Below, one piece after another: positions 1-11,800 of a stretch of 64,000 nt of DNA; position 1 is the stretch's first letter, and every line of letters begins with the position of its first letter. The stretch lies in assembly GCA_951799445.1 (NCBI GenBank), contig OX637289.1:48336264-48400263 (forward strand), in the 5' to 3' direction. Both the position numbers and the translations under genes were made by a program. Source of the DNA: Pseudisothecium myosuroides. Its lineage: Eukaryota; Streptophyta; Bryopsida; Hypnales; Lembophyllaceae. A model generated the notes under the pieces. It worked only from the letters and a program-made list of their open reading frames with translations, did not search any database and was not told the origin of the DNA.

Positions 1-142
1 CCTTACTATTAATAGCATATCCAGTAGAGTACAATCCAGATAAAAGATTTACAGAAATAGAGTACTTTTTGTATAGTGAGCCTCCTCAATTCTACAACGA
101 ATCGAAGTAAAAATTTAGCAGTACATAGTTCGTTCACTTCAA

Positions 143-400
143 ATGATATTCTCAGCAAAATTAGAGTCACACTCTTTTTGTAATGAAATTCTCAAGTTAC
201 TTGAGCTTACTAAATGTAAATGGACTCTCTTTTCCATCTCTTGTGTACTTTCTGGTTGTACATTTGCAACAACAATTCTTGTCTTCAAATTTAGTGATGT
301 AATTCCAGTTCTTCGTTTGGAGTCACTAGGGCAAATCCTTCACGAGGCTATCGTGCTCGTAATTTGGGCTTTATTTATCATTGGGTTCAACGCCTACTGA
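143..400 (+). CDS. possible 85-residue membrane ORF, unrecognised
   Basis: An ATG-started open frame of 85 codons with two hydrophobic stretches, at about residues 29-49 and 67-84. I recognise no family. No splice sites or promoter support it, and the surroundings are repeat-rich, so it may be a chance ORF or a fragment of a decayed gene. Confidence 0.12.
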   Translation: MIFSAKLESHSFCNEILKLLELTKCKWTLFSISCVLSGCTFATTILVFKFSDVIPVLRLESLGQILHEAIVLVIWALFIIGFNAY

Positions 401-424
401 GTCAAGGAAGCTTTGCATCTGATT

Positions 425-478
425 TTCAAAGTCTCAAAATGACCACTTTGTCTCAATTTAACGAATAAGGCCTTAGTC
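425..478 (+). repeat. dispersed ~50-bp repeat, inverted partner at 40.5 kb
   Basis: This stretch (from TTTCAAAGTCTCAAAATG to AATAAGGCCTT) matches, almost base for base, the reverse complement of 40,503-40,555. The flanks do not obviously match. It is probably a remnant of one transposable element present at both sites; I cannot name the family. Confidence 0.5.
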
Positions 479-484
479 CTTCAT

Positions 485-1210
485 AAAGGCCTCTCTCACT
501 CCCTATTTTTTTGGTTGAATGTGCAAAGCACTTCTACACCCAAATAAAATATATTTTGGATGGAATCCTTCACACCAACTGACTATAATCTCGATTTTTT
601 ATTTTATTTTTCAAAGCACTTCTATGTCACCTAAATAAAAAAAATTTGGGTGTAGTCCTTCAAACCGGCCAAACACTCCCTATTTTTTTGTTGGATGTGC
701 AAAACACTTCTAGATCCAAATAAAATTTATTTGGGTGGTCTGGTAGAGTCCTTCACACTAGCCCACCACAATCCCGATTTTTTTTTGTTTAGGTGTGCAA
801 AGCACTTCTATGCCACCCAAATAAAATTTATTTGGGTGCAATCCTTCATACCGGCCTACCACACTTCCTATTTTTTCTGTTTAATGTGCAAAGCACTCTA
901 CACACAAATAAAATTACTTGGGTGGAGCCTATCACACCGGCCCACCACAATCTCATTTTTTTTTTGGTTTGGGTGTGCACAATACTTGTATGTCATCTAA
1001 ATAAAATTTATTTGGGTGCAACCCTTCATACCGGCCTACCACACTCCCTATTTTTTTGGTGGGTGTACAAAGCACTTCTACACCCAAATAAAATATATTT
1101 GCGTGGAGTCCTTCACATCAGCAGATTAGCCCTCCACAATTCCGATATTTTTTAGTTTGGATGTGCAAAGCACTTCCACGGTCAAATAAAATTTATTTGG
1201 GAAGATTACT
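485..1210 (+). repeat. ~92-bp minisatellite, eight units, dimeric
   Basis: The phrase GTGCAAAGCACTTCTA recurs near 521, 615, 698, 794, 886, 976, 1065 and 1162, giving a period of 83-97 bp. Neighbouring units differ consistently: one type has CTACACCC and ACTCCCTATTTTT, the other CTATGCCACC and CAATCCCGATTTT. The working repeat is therefore a dimer of about 185 bp. Most units contain an AAATAAAA-TTTATTTGGG palindrome; at 814-838 it is perfect, with 12-nt arms around one base. The two short ORFs here are by-products of the repeat. Confidence 0.85.
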
Positions 1211-1709
1211 TCACTAAAACACCTCTCCATTTCTCTAATTGTAGATTATCATAAAATATACTTCCATTTGATTTTAAAATATTTATGTGATTTTAATTTT
1301 TAAATTAAATATAATAGTATAAACATATTCAAAGTATATATATAAATATTTATTTATTTTAGTTAATACAATTTACATAAAAATCTAAGAATGTCGAAAA
1401 TGAACTCTCATACAATCATCGCCTATAATAATTATACAATACATTTTGTGCAAACCATAGCTTACTAATCAAAATCATAATTTGATATGAATAAATTGGA
1501 TGGATAGAATATTTTCAAGTATATTCATTAGAAGAATTTTGAAGCCTGCAGAGGGCCGTTTCAAGGCTGTTCCCGAAGCTAGGAACAGTCAAAATATTAA
1601 AATAATTAAAAATAAATAAATAAAAATATTAAAATATTATTAAAAAATTAATTAATTATTTTTTGACGTGGCACTTGCGTGACCACGTCAAATTATTGTT
1701 CCCAAGGCG
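1211..1709. other. AT-rich spacer
   Basis: Very AT-rich sequence with no gene, splice signal or clear repeat that I can support. A short stretch near 1,665-1,690 (GACGTGGCA, GTGACCACGTCA) directly precedes the LTR-like element. Confidence 0.5.
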
Positions 1710-3041
1710 TGTGAGCCCCCAATTTGTCACTAGGGACTCACAATTTTCTTTTTTTCAATTTTTACAAATTTAAGTATAGTTTTATATACAAAAAGCCCCT
1801 AAAAGAGTGTAAGACCAATATAGGTATGTCACATACCAATATAACATTTGTTCCCTTATAAGTTGTTTTTCCCCAAATAAATCTCATTTCCACTTCCACA
1901 TAGGTTAAAACGTGGAAATATCGATAAATAGTAGAATTGAAGGCTAACCGGCCCAAACAGCCCAAACAGCCCAAACCTACAGTACATGTGACGTTTTATG
2001 GCTAAAATTTGTCCGAGGGAACACCGTTGAGGTCCTAAGTCCATTCCCAAAGATAGGTTTCACTTTCCCCATAACATCGAAGAAATAGCAGAAACCCCAA
2101 TTGTTGGCCTACAGGAGTTACAAACTCAAGATGGATCCGTAAGAGGAATCTACGGGTGGAGTATGGTCTTCTAAGGTGGAAATCACATTAAGAACTCAAT
2201 GGCAAAATTGGCTTGCCAAGATTCCCTTGTATGTGAAAGATTCTCTAATTATCGAAATTAAAAGAAGAAGACAAAATTTGATTCTCCTCTGACCTTTGTG
2301 CAAAGTAAAAATAGGAGCTTGCACGTCCTTTGTAAAATTTTATGAGAGGTTCCATAAAAAGTTTTGGAATTTTCTGACTTGCAGAAGATGTCCTTCCACA
2401 CGGTCAACCGCCAAAACCTACGATGGAAAATTCTTAGAAATTACCCAGGTTGCGATAAAATCTTGCTAAAAATTAGATTAACTTTTTTATGCTAATAAGA
2501 TGCCCTACCAAGTTTCAAGACATTCCAATAGCCAAAAGTGCCCGAACTGGCGAGATTCCCCGATAATTGGCAAATTTGAAGTTTACGGTGGAGTTGACTT
2601 GCGTATCGGGAGCATACGAAATCAGAATGAGGCCTAAGCTAGGTATTTTTTTACTCCCCCATACCTACTAAAGAACCTAGGCTAGTTACTTTTTTCAGAA
2701 AAGTCAACCTCCAAGATTTGGATTTTTACCCTATTTTGGTATTTAGTTGGTGGTAGATTATGTTGCGTTTTTTGGAGTTTGGTTAAGGGGCGGTGGATTT
2801 CTTGAGACTAAAAATGGCCTTCTAAAGCCAACGGCGCAATCAATTTTCAATTTGAAGTTAATCTCCAAAAGTCAGCCCGTAGGACCAACGTAGATATAGA
2901 TTACTAGAAGTTGGAGGTATTTGGAAGCTTCTTGAGCAGCTTCCTAGGTTAGAAAAGAACTTCTAGGAAGGTGGAGGATGCTTGAGAGGCACTCTGAGGC
3001 GCTTGAAGGGCGCTTGGAGGGCCTTCGAGGCCTTGAGAAGG

Positions 3042-3050
3042 TATAAAAAA
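3042..3050 (+). promoter_or_regulatory. TATA box of LTR-like copy 1
   Basis: TATAAAAAA, followed by a CT-rich tract where transcription would begin. The same position in copy 2 carries TATATAAGG at 9,771. Conservation of the box within a diverged pair supports a promoter role. Confidence 0.5.
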
Positions 3051-3149
3051 GCCTCCCCTCTTCTCACTCTGATACACTTCTTCCTGCTTTGGTGGCACCC
3101 ACACTACGTTAAGCTCTGGCCCTTTGGATCAAATTTTGTTCTTCTGGTG

Positions 3150-3310
3150 TCTTTTGGAGAGACCTTGGATTGGAACTAAGGCTCTCAAAGTCTAATCGTA
3201 GTCTATTTTTTTGGAGAGGTCTTGGGTTAGAACCAAGGCTCTCAAAGTCCGGTCGTTGATGGCATTTTTTGGGGGAGGCCTCGGGTTGGAACCAAGGCTC
3301 TCAAGTCCTC
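3150..3310 (+). repeat. ~60-bp tandem repeat in the leader of copy 1
   Basis: Three imperfect units, each carrying GGAGAG-CCTTGG-TTGGAAC and AAGGCTCTCAAAGTC, begin near 3,153, 3,213 and 3,270. They occupy the same place downstream of the TATA box as the unrelated 93-bp repeat of copy 2. Confidence 0.6.
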
Positions 3311-3920
3311 GCATTTATTGGTCCCGTTGGGACGCCAAAGCTTTGAACCCCCCTAGGATGAAAGAACTCTTAAGTCAATTCAAAGTATTTAGACTAGAAT
3401 TATTCCAAGAACCATGTAATTAGTGTTGTAGAGCCTAGTTAGAGGTTTCCAGAACGATCTCATACTTAGAATTTGGAGTCAAGTTGGGAGACATATTAGC
3501 AGATGAAGTTTAGGAATAAAACTAGATGAAATTTAGTACATTTCATCCAAGTGGAACAAGAATAGAAACTTAGGTAGAACCATAAATCTAGAATCCAAAA
3601 GTGAAACAAAAATTAGAATTCAAGTTGTAGGTTAGTAGAAAACCATGGATGAAGTTAAAAGTACCGATTAGCGGTCAGACTTCATCCATCGATAACTCCT
3701 AGTAGAGAAGTCCAATTAGCAAATGGCTTAGCATTTTGAAAAGCTAGAATTAAGGCCTACAAAGAAAAATTAACAAAAAATCTAAAAATAGTAAATTGCT
3801 CAGAGCACTGAGTCACATAAGTAGGATAAGAATCAAACATGTACTAAAAAACATAATCAAGGAAAAAAAGTAGATTTTGAAATAGGTAGAAGGCACTTAG
3901 TAAAGTCCAAAACTAGTTTA

Positions 3921-4851
3921 ACCCCTAAAGGCCCAAGGCCTTTTTTCTGCCAAAAAACACTGAAAACTGCCATTCCTAAAGCAAAGTTTAAAAAAATTTT
4001 AAAAATATTTTTTTTGAACATCTAACCATAGGATCTTACTTCTAACTAGTATGAGAATGTATGGAAAAAATTTCAGAATTTTTGACCGCACAGATTGCAA
4101 AATATCGGCATTTAAAGTAAAAAAAAACAAGTTTTTCAGCACATTGCGGGGCTAGATTTTTTGGCTTTAAACATTTTTAACTTAAAATTTTTGCACTACA
4201 GCGTTTTGAGCTTTAAATCTTTATTGTAGAGAATTGAGTTGAGAGTCTAGGGAAAAAAAAATTCAAAAAAACTTAATTATCATTCTTAAAAAAATTGTTA
4301 AATAGAAGTAGGTCCAAGATAGAAGGAAAATCTAAAATATTCATATATTTTAGATGGAATTAAAATGCACTAATCCCAATGGTGAGATTGTTCTAGCAAG
4401 TAAATTACACCATGAAAAAAAAAAATTGAAAAATTTGGAAAATTGCATTCAGAAATGTATCCTACAAGTTATTTTTTTCAAGAAGATGCTCTAACTGCCC
4501 GAAAAACAAGAATATCCATAACTTTCTCATAACATATCCAAATGAAATGAATCAAAGCTTTCCAGATATGCAAAAATATAATCTATCAGAAAAAAAATGT
4601 TAAAAAAAAAATTCAAATTTTTGTCCATTTTTTTTTTGCTACCCGGGCTGCCCGCCGTCCCTTGTTTTCAGCTTATTTGGTCATAACTATTGTTCCCGGG
4701 CACCGATTGTGGAAAAAATTATATTCCCACAAAGCTAATCAGCTGTTTGAGCTCCAGAAAAAGTTTCAAAAAATCAAGAGAAAATTTCAGCCCGTAGGTA
4801 CCTGCCCAAAAATGCATTTGTCCTCCGAAGGGACAACGGTCCTTTAGGGGT
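3921..4851 (+). mobile_element. TA-flanked inverted-repeat element (family A), 931 bp
   Basis: Begins ACCCCTAAAGGCCC and ends GGTCCTTTAGGGGT, with TA on each side (3,919-3,920 and 4,852-4,853). Internal landmarks shared by the family are a GAAAATTTCAGAATTTTTGACCG-type segment and GGGCTGCCCGCC. There is no coding capacity. A TA target duplication and short inverted ends fit a non-autonomous Tc1/mariner (Stowaway-like) element, but no transposase of that type is present to prove it. It sits inside LTR-like copy 1 and is absent from copy 2, so it inserted later. Confidence 0.75.
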
Positions 4852-5235
4852 TAACTTAGGAAAAATCCATAATCAATTAGGAGCAACCAACGGATGAACT
4901 TTGGGTGAAGATATGGATGAAACAAGTTAAAACTCATCCATCCAAATCCAAACTTAGAAATTGGATAGAAGTAGAAAATATAGAGTCAGGGTCAAAAACT
5001 TGAAGTAAAATAGAATAAGGAAAGGGTCTAAACTCAAGGATGAAGTTTGGGTAGACTTATAGAAGCTAGAACTTCATCCGTCCATAACTTTTGCTAGGAA
5101 GGTCGTATAATGTTGAGTTTTATATTTTTAGAAATGGCATAAATTTTTTTTTTGATGTGGCTAAATTTAGACTGTATCACCTACTTAAATTTAGACTATA
5201 TCACCTTTAGTTCAAAAACCACAGCGGCCTAGTTA

Positions 5236-5450
5236 TGCCACATTTAACTACTTCTGGACTTTCGAAAGGTCCAGAATTAACATCGAGAAATATTCATTGA
5301 GAGATAATCATCTGGAGATCTCCAGATACATCAGGAGATCTATACAAAACATTAGAAGATCTATGCAAACATCAAGAGATAATCATCTGGAGACCTTGAG
5401 GTGCATTGTCCAGAATTCACTTGAAAGTCCAGAAGTAGTTAAATGTGGCA
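5236..5450. mobile_element. MITE family B, copy 1 (215 bp)
   Basis: Long terminal inverted repeats: TGCCACATTTAACTACTT then CTGGACTTTCGAAAGGTC at the left, and their complement ending AAATGTGGCA at the right. TA flanks both ends. The centre holds about three ~22-bp units of AACAT-n-GAGATCT-n-ACA and the palindrome ATCTGGAGATCTCCAGAT. A second copy lies at 24,017-24,240. Confidence 0.75.
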
Positions 5451-6012
5451 TAATTGGTACACCCCAATTAGAGTAAACATTGCAAATTAAGTTAGGTTTT
5501 CTTGATTTCTTTGATTTTTTTGCAACCTTGTTTATGTTTAGGATTTAGAAAAGATCCATTGCGTAGAAGGCACAATGGATTTACGTTAGGCACCCATAGG
5601 ACAGAAATTGAACCTAAACTCAAGAGCCTGGTTGTGCTCACTTATTTGCCAAGGGTGGGTAAATAAGCGCTCATAGGGCGTTCCTAGAGTTCCTAGGGCC
5701 AGATAACTCGCAGTCTCTTGGAGGCCTCAAAAATCTTCTAATGACATCCAAACTTTGGATGCGATTGAAGGAAATTAATTCAAAAGCGTGAACATTAGTA
5801 TGAGGTTTCTTTTTTTTACCTGTTTCCAACTTGTATGGGCAAGTGGCAAACTGGGAGTGGTTCGAATTCAAATTTTCACTTTTTAAAATGGCGGGCTGGT
5901 TTAGCGAGCTCGAACCAGGTTGGATGGTGGCCCTAAACCAGTCCGGAAGGTGCTAATCAAGTTATATTAAGCAGCCTTTGAAGCTGATGCTAACTGATGA
6001 TTCATGAAAGCC

Positions 6013-6710
6013 TCAAATTCCGTAAGAAAAGCATGCCAATGTCAGGGTGATGTCAGGCACCCGCTTTCCATTGGTGGACCACTTAACCAATTTTATATTC
6101 AACTGTAGATTAAAAAATAGAACCCCAAAAATCCGGTATGAGTACAAATGAGTACTCATTGGAAGAAATAGTAGTCCACAAATTTGAAGAGGGTCATTTT
6201 GTCCGAAGGGATGTTCATCAGGAGATGTATCTCCATCATTTTCATCCACAAAGTGATTTGCCTACTGACAACGCGATGGGGGGTCATCAGATATTTGGAC
6301 CATTCTTTGCCAAGGATTGTTGTGTAAGCACTCTTTTTTGGCCCTAATGTTATCATTATGTCTCTCGCAATCGATAAGCAAATTGTCTTCATCATCGGAG
6401 GATAATGGCTCTTCATTTTCTTCCTCGATATCTACATCCTCTAAATACTACTCATAGAAGAGGGCTGGGTTGTGTCCACGTTTCTCGCATTCAAGTTTAC
6501 TGTTTGTGTAGATATACACCAATGGCCTTCGATGTGGCAAGACGATTTTGCACTTTATTGTGCATAGAGAAATACATGCTCCAATTCCTCTCACACAAAG
6601 ATGATAAATTGAGAACTCCCTTGGCAATCCTTGGAAGAGCATTGCCACCCAATATTGCTAGTATGCGAGCGGAGGGCGGAGAGCGGCGAGCAGGAAGCGG
6701 AAAATGGTGA
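6013..6710 (-). pseudogene. decayed hAT transposase C-terminus
   Basis: The minus strand at about 6,497-6,640 encodes CERNWSMYFSMHNKVQNRLA. This is the signature of the hAT dimerisation domain, whose usual form is cERnWS-f-liHsk-rNRL. An acidic Ser/Asp-rich stretch follows toward 6,350, a common tail for these proteins. Reading frames change repeatedly and no full ORF survives, so this is a relic. The upstream catalytic RNase-H-fold region was not found. Confidence 0.6.
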
Positions 6711-6719
6711 GTAGAGAGT

Positions 6720-7690
6720 GTACATTTTGAACAAAAAAAGGAAATGTGAGTTAAAAATAAAATAAAGGAAAGGAAAATCAACCTACATTTGAGTGGAATC
6801 ATTTTGAATATAGGGTAGAAGTTGATAGAAATATGGAAAGGATTTGCTGAAAATTGGGATGGAAGGGTCTAAAGGGTGTATATGGAAGGAGATCGAAAAA
6901 ATGGATGGAAATAGAAGAAAGACTGGACAAAAGTAGAAAAATAATTGAATGAAAAAATTGGATGAAAGTAGAATTGTGGATGATAGTAGGAATATTAGTG
7001 GATGAAAGTACATGGAAATTTTGGATGAACTTCATTAAAAATTTGGATGAACCAAAGGTAAGAATTTTGGTGACAAAAGTGAAAACATTGGTTGAAGTCT
7101 TAGGAAAAATAAACGATATTATTTTCAAATATGACTTCGCATTCAATGATAGGAAAATGGATGACATTCCCATTAAAAATCATAGGGCAAACTTGTAGAA
7201 TTACAGCCTAAACTAAAATTACAACTAAAATTACAACTTTGGAGTCCTATGACAGTTCTAGATGTAAATTAGGGTTGTTGCTTCCATGTCATGGTTTTAT
7301 GGTCATATACCTATTATTGTGGATGATATGGGATAGTAGGACTGAACCATTCTTTTTACTTGTAAACGGTGATATAATAATTTAGAAGTACGTTCACATA
7401 TGGGTCAGTCTAGTGAATTTGGATTGCAAATAGTAATGGCCTTTTGTCATGTCTATGGTTGCAAGTAAAAGAAAGACACATTTTTAACGGTCCTAGAAAA
7501 AGGTCACATCATTCAGATACTTCATATTCAAACTATCATGCATTCAGTGCGAGGGACACCATTGTTTTGTAGTTTTGAATCAGGTGAATTTAATGTAAAT
7601 GCAAGTAGTGGCCCTTTTAGTCTCACTACATCTTCATTTATAAGTACATAATAGACTTGTAAAAACAGGGGAAAATTTTCTCTAGCTGAA
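6720..7690. other. purine-rich degenerate repeat tract
   Basis: Between about 6,790 and 7,110 the sequence is built from loosely repeated GGATGAAAGTAGAA-like words. The remainder is AT-rich. I find no gene; the ORFs on both strands arise from the repeats. Confidence 0.45.
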
Positions 7691-7698
7691 AAGAAAAC

Positions 7699-8447
7699 CT
7701 AATTAGATCCCAAATGATTTAGGATCCCACTAAGTAGAACTTGCTTCACTTCATTGAAACTGAAACTAGCAGCATGGATAAAGACATCTATCGTGCACTG
7801 TAGATTACAAATTACAATGAAGACGTAATAAAGATGTTTACAATTTGCCCAACTTCTACACTTATCCAAACAACTCAACTTCATCTCTTTGAAATTTGGG
7901 CAGGTGCACTTCGGGAAAGTCAAAATTGTTAGCATGTAATCTTCATTTTGAAGTTGTATCCTTGAATTCAAAGAAACAATGCAACCAAATCTTGGATGGG
8001 GAACCATTGTAACCCTTTGAATGCAAATATTCAAAATGATGGCTGAAGTGCAATTGTTTGTTGCTTTGTTGTTGGTGCTTTGGGATTCATGTGAACAACT
8101 TTACCCTCTCAAATCTAGGAATGCTCATGTGGTGATAATAGAGTTGGATAGGCACGAACAAGTTCTATGCCTTCTTCTCTGCCAAAGAGTTGTTGAGGTG
8201 AACTAACTTGCCGTTGTGGAAGCATAAAACCAGCAGATTTAAAAACTAAGATTTCAGCCTTCAAAAGTTTAGTGCCTATTTGGATAGGCCAAATGGTAGG
8301 CATATGTGGCACAGATAACACCCACTTGCGCCATGTTCCCTTTACAGAATGTTCGATGTCGTCATTGGAGAAGTAAAATTGCGTGCACTCATGTGAATTC
8401 TTACTATAATTCACCATTATACCTGTATATGTCGGCACATCTGTCAC
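7699..8447 (-). pseudogene. SWIM zinc-finger (transposase-type) protein relic
   Basis: Two overlapping minus-strand frames belong to one protein. The first (8,447-8,115) encodes RKWVLSVPHMPTIWPIQIGT. The second (8,034-7,699) carries a SWIM-type zinc finger, C-x-C followed by C-x-H: CTCPNF, then SWANCKHLYYVF, then FIHAASFSFNEV. SWIM fingers of this spacing occur in MULE-type transposases and FAR1-like proteins. The frame change near 8,030-8,115 and the missing N-terminal catalytic part mark it as a pseudogene. It lies just before LTR-like copy 2. Confidence 0.6.
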
Positions 8448-9769
8448 AGTGTTGTTTTGAATGATTTTGGCCGTGCACTTCTGTGAGCTCCCAATTTGTC
8501 ACTTGGGACTCGTAGAATTATTTTTTTGAAAATTTGCAATTTAAAGTTGATAAAAATATACAAAAAGTCATAAAAAGAGTGTAGAACCGAAATAGGGTTG
8601 TGTCATACCCATTATAGTATTTGGTCTAGATTTATATTTTACTTAGAATCCCCCCAAACCTGGCCTAAAAATAATATAAAGATGACGAATTGGCTAGATT
8701 TGGAGGGTTTGATTCACACAGCCCCAACAGGGCTAATTTTCACCATGAATGTGGCAATTCATGGCTAGGTCAGTCCGAGGGATCCATAGCAAGGCCACTA
8801 AGTCGGGTCCTAGAGTTAGATTTAGAATTCCCCATTAGATCGACGAATTCCCAAAATCTCGATTGTTAGCATGCAGGAGCCACTAACGCAAGACCGGGCC
8901 CGTGGAGGAATCTACAGCCTAAGGATGGTATTCTAGAATAAATCCCATTCCAGGAGTCCAACGGCAAAATCGATTCGCCAAGATTCTTCTACCTGCAGAA
9001 GATTCCCGCACTGTCGCTAATTCGAAGAAATGGCCAGTTTTGATCTCCATTGATCAATCGTACCAGGTACAAAAATGCACCTACACATCTTTCATGCGAC
9101 TCCCTGAGAGGTCACGTGAAAAATCCCGGCATCTTCCGACTTGCAGAAGAACCTTTTCCGGGTGGTCAACCCTCCTAACCTCCAACAGGAATTTCATGAA
9201 ATTACCTTGGTTACAATAAAATCTCACTAAAAATTAGACTAGCTTGTTTTATGTTAATAATGTGCTCCGTGAAGTTTCATGACATTCCGATAGCGGCAAG
9301 TACCCGAACCGGCGAGATTCCTCGGGAATTAACCACGTGGCGGGGTCCCCGCCATGTTGACCGGCATCCCAGGACCATACGATGGCAAAACGAAGTCAAC
9401 CAAAAGTCCTTCCCAACTCTCTTGCACCTATCGGAGACCCTAGGCTATTCACATTTCTCAAAATAAGAGACCCCCCAAGATCTAGGATTTTACCACGATT
9501 TGATTTTTAAACTAAATTAGCCTACGATGGGTTTTTGGCCTCGGTACGGGGAGTAGCGGGATGTTGGACTAAACACAGCGATCTGGATCCAACGGCGCAA
9601 TCCTTTCGGCGATTGGAGCTAATCTCCAAAAGTTAGGATGTTGGTCCAACATAGATGGTAGAAGTAGAAATTTAGGACTTAGGATGAAAATCTTTGAGGA
9701 TGAGGATGAAAATCCAAGTTGATAAGGTTACCTTAGAGCTCTAGAGAGAGAGGTGAGCCCTTGAAAACC

Positions 9770-9779
9770 TATATAAGGG
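9770..9779 (+). promoter_or_regulatory. TATA box of LTR-like copy 2
   Basis: CTATATAAGG, followed within 30 bp by a CT-rich leader (CCCATTTCTCTCTCTAG). It matches in position the TATA box of copy 1. Confidence 0.55.
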
Positions 9780-10204
9780 CCCCATTTCTCTCTCTAGAAC
9801 ACCCCCTCACTTTTGTTTGGGTCCGTGGGTCTAATTTGCTTTGGATATTTTGGCGTTTGAAGCCAAAAATCTCTACGGTGTTTTTGGAGCACTTTTTGCT
9901 CTATTGTTGCTAGATTTCAAGCTTTGAATGTCCTTGGGGTTCTTCTATCTTGCCTTATGCACTTCTCGTGCGTTGTTATACCCTTGTTACGAGTTAAGAG
10001 TCCTTGTTTCTCTCTTGTTGTACCTTTGTGAGCTAACTTGTGAGTTTAGGAGTCTTTTGGTGTCTTGTCCTAATCCTAAAGTCATCCCCCCACCGTACCT
10101 TGGCGATGCCGCTTTGGGGGGCCTTTAACTTGTGAAGTTGTGTGTCTTTACGTGTCCTAATGTGTTGTCTTCCTTCACTTACGTGTTCTCACCTTCCTCT
10201 AATC

Positions 10205-10530
10205 TTTCCCTTGTTGTGTGGACCCCCCTCGGGACGGCAAAGCTTTGACTTTGTCATGTGCGTTTCTTAAGTTTGTCTTTTCTACCTTCTTCTAGTATTT
10301 CCCTTGTCGTGTGGACCCCCCTCTGGACGGTGAAGCTTTGGCTTTGTCATGTGTGTTTTTTAAGTTTGTCTTTTCTACCTTTTTCTAATATTCTCCTTGT
10401 CGTATGGACCCCCCCTTGGGACGGCGAAGCTTTGGCCTTGTCACGTGTGGTTCTTAAATTTGTCTCTTCTACCTTCTTCTAATATCCCCCTTGTTGTGTG
10501 GACCCCCCCCCCACGGCGGCGAAGCTTTGA
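10205..10530 (+). repeat. 93-bp tandem repeat in the leader of copy 2
   Basis: GTGTGGACCCCCC followed by GGACGGCGAAGCTTTG recurs near 10,217, 10,310, 10,402 and 10,496, a period of 92-94 bp. Shorter echoes of the GGCGAAGCTTTGAACC phrase continue to about 10,820. The same phrase occurs once in copy 1 (3,331). Confidence 0.75.
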
Positions 10531-11737
10531 ACTAGTGACCACGTCAAGTCCTATAGTGTGTGTTAAAATAGTTTTAGACGGCGGAGCTTTGAACCCGTAG
10601 AGTGTCACAAGTCCTAAAGTTGGTGTTAAACCCAATTTTACGGCGAAGCTTTGAACCTCCATAGCCTTAGATTCCAAAGTCTAGTTTCCAAGACCTTCTT
10701 GGGAAAGTCCAGAGTTTAGCTTCCAAGATTGGTCACGAGTTTCTAGAAAGAGAGTGACCATCCAGTAACACTTAGCTTAGGTGACCGTTCTAAAAATTTG
10801 GGTCCTAACCCCCCGAACGGCGAAGCTTCGATTCTGGCCCTAACCTTCTACTAAAAATCCAATTTAAATTTGTGTTAGTGGGTTCCCCTAAGGGAACTCG
10901 GTTGTGTGGATTTTTTGGAGGGTCAGCCAGCACCGGACCAGCATATAGCCAGCATACCAGACCGGCAACCAACCGGCAGCCAGCCATACAGCCAGCCATA
11001 CTACCAGCATACATTGGGCAGTCAGCTTGACTGAACTAACATCAGCATCAAGCTAAGTCATCTTGACTGAACTAAACATTAGCATCGGGCTGGTCAACTT
11101 GGCTGGACTGAAATCTACACTACTGGATTTCCAGAACTAAACGGGACGATGCCCTACGGGGCCCCAATTACCCTATTTTTAAAAAATTTTGATCTTTTAA
11201 AGTCTTAAATTTTGGAATCTAGTTGGGGAAAGGAAAAAACTCAAATTGGAACTTCAAAAATACAAGAGAAAGGGGGGGAGAAATAGAGGTTGCGACTCCA
11301 TGCGCCACTTGCACAAAAACATCCTATCCAACCTACATCACCACTCACACCTACACACAATGGAAGGAAATTAGGAATGGAGGAGAAGAAGTAGGCAAGA
11401 GAAGGTGAGAGATGATAAATAGTGACCTAGGTTTAGGCTAGGTAGGCTTGAGGAAAAGAAATCTTGAAAATTCCTAATGATCGATGGGAGGAGGATTAGG
11501 ATGACACAAAGCAAGGTTGCGTAAGAGGGTAGGAGGAACATTTAAACCCTTCTCGAAATTTGAAACCATAGTGTAAGACTCATAAAAGCTTAGGTGGAAT
11601 AGTGCTAGTGTAGAAGAAGGAGGAAGAAAGAAAAGAAAGGAAGAAGGGAAAGAGGGAGTTTAGATCATCAAAAATTGTAATATTTTCTAAATAAGCGGTG
11701 AGCTTGGAAAAAATTCAAAACAAAGCCAAAGACTACC

Positions 11738-11800
11738 ATGGAGCGTGAGGATGTACACGTGGACGTGGACGAAGTTGATTCTGACACCGGTAATGAAGAG
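11738..11800 (+). CDS. possible 21-codon first exon within copy 2
   Basis: An ATG opens 21 acidic codons (Val-Asp repeats) that end exactly at a strong splice donor, GAAGAG followed by GTGAGT. No acceptor or second exon could be linked. The match to a donor may be chance, but it is the only coding-like spot in the element. Confidence 0.2.

Larger units (their letters stand above)
1710..5700 (+). mobile_element. LTR-like element, copy 1 (mostly non-coding)
   Basis: Homologous, in the same order and orientation, to 8,482-13,370. Shared landmarks: the start TGTGAGCYCCCAATTTGTCAC; 'AAAGAGTGTA(G/A)GACC' about 100 bp later; a block around 2,160-2,260 matching 8,920-9,030; a TATA box (3,042) followed by a short pyrimidine-rich leader; tandem repeats ending in a GACG-C-AAGCTTTGAACC phrase; and an AAGATCCATTGC block (5,549) matching 13,231. 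The start with TG and the TATA/leader layout suggest an LTR and internal leader of a retrotransposon or LARD-like derivative. I see no gag or pol and no second LTR, so the class is an inference. A 931-bp TA element is inserted at 3,921. Confidence 0.55.

Noticed and set aside
695..1155. Two overlapping 100-120-codon ORFs
   Set aside because: Both lie entirely in the 92-bp minisatellite and have repetitive translations.
5840..5875. GGTTCGAATTC, a perfect RNA polymerase III B-box
   Set aside because: The candidate A-box is only ~20 bp upstream, and no cloverleaf or SINE tail can be drawn.
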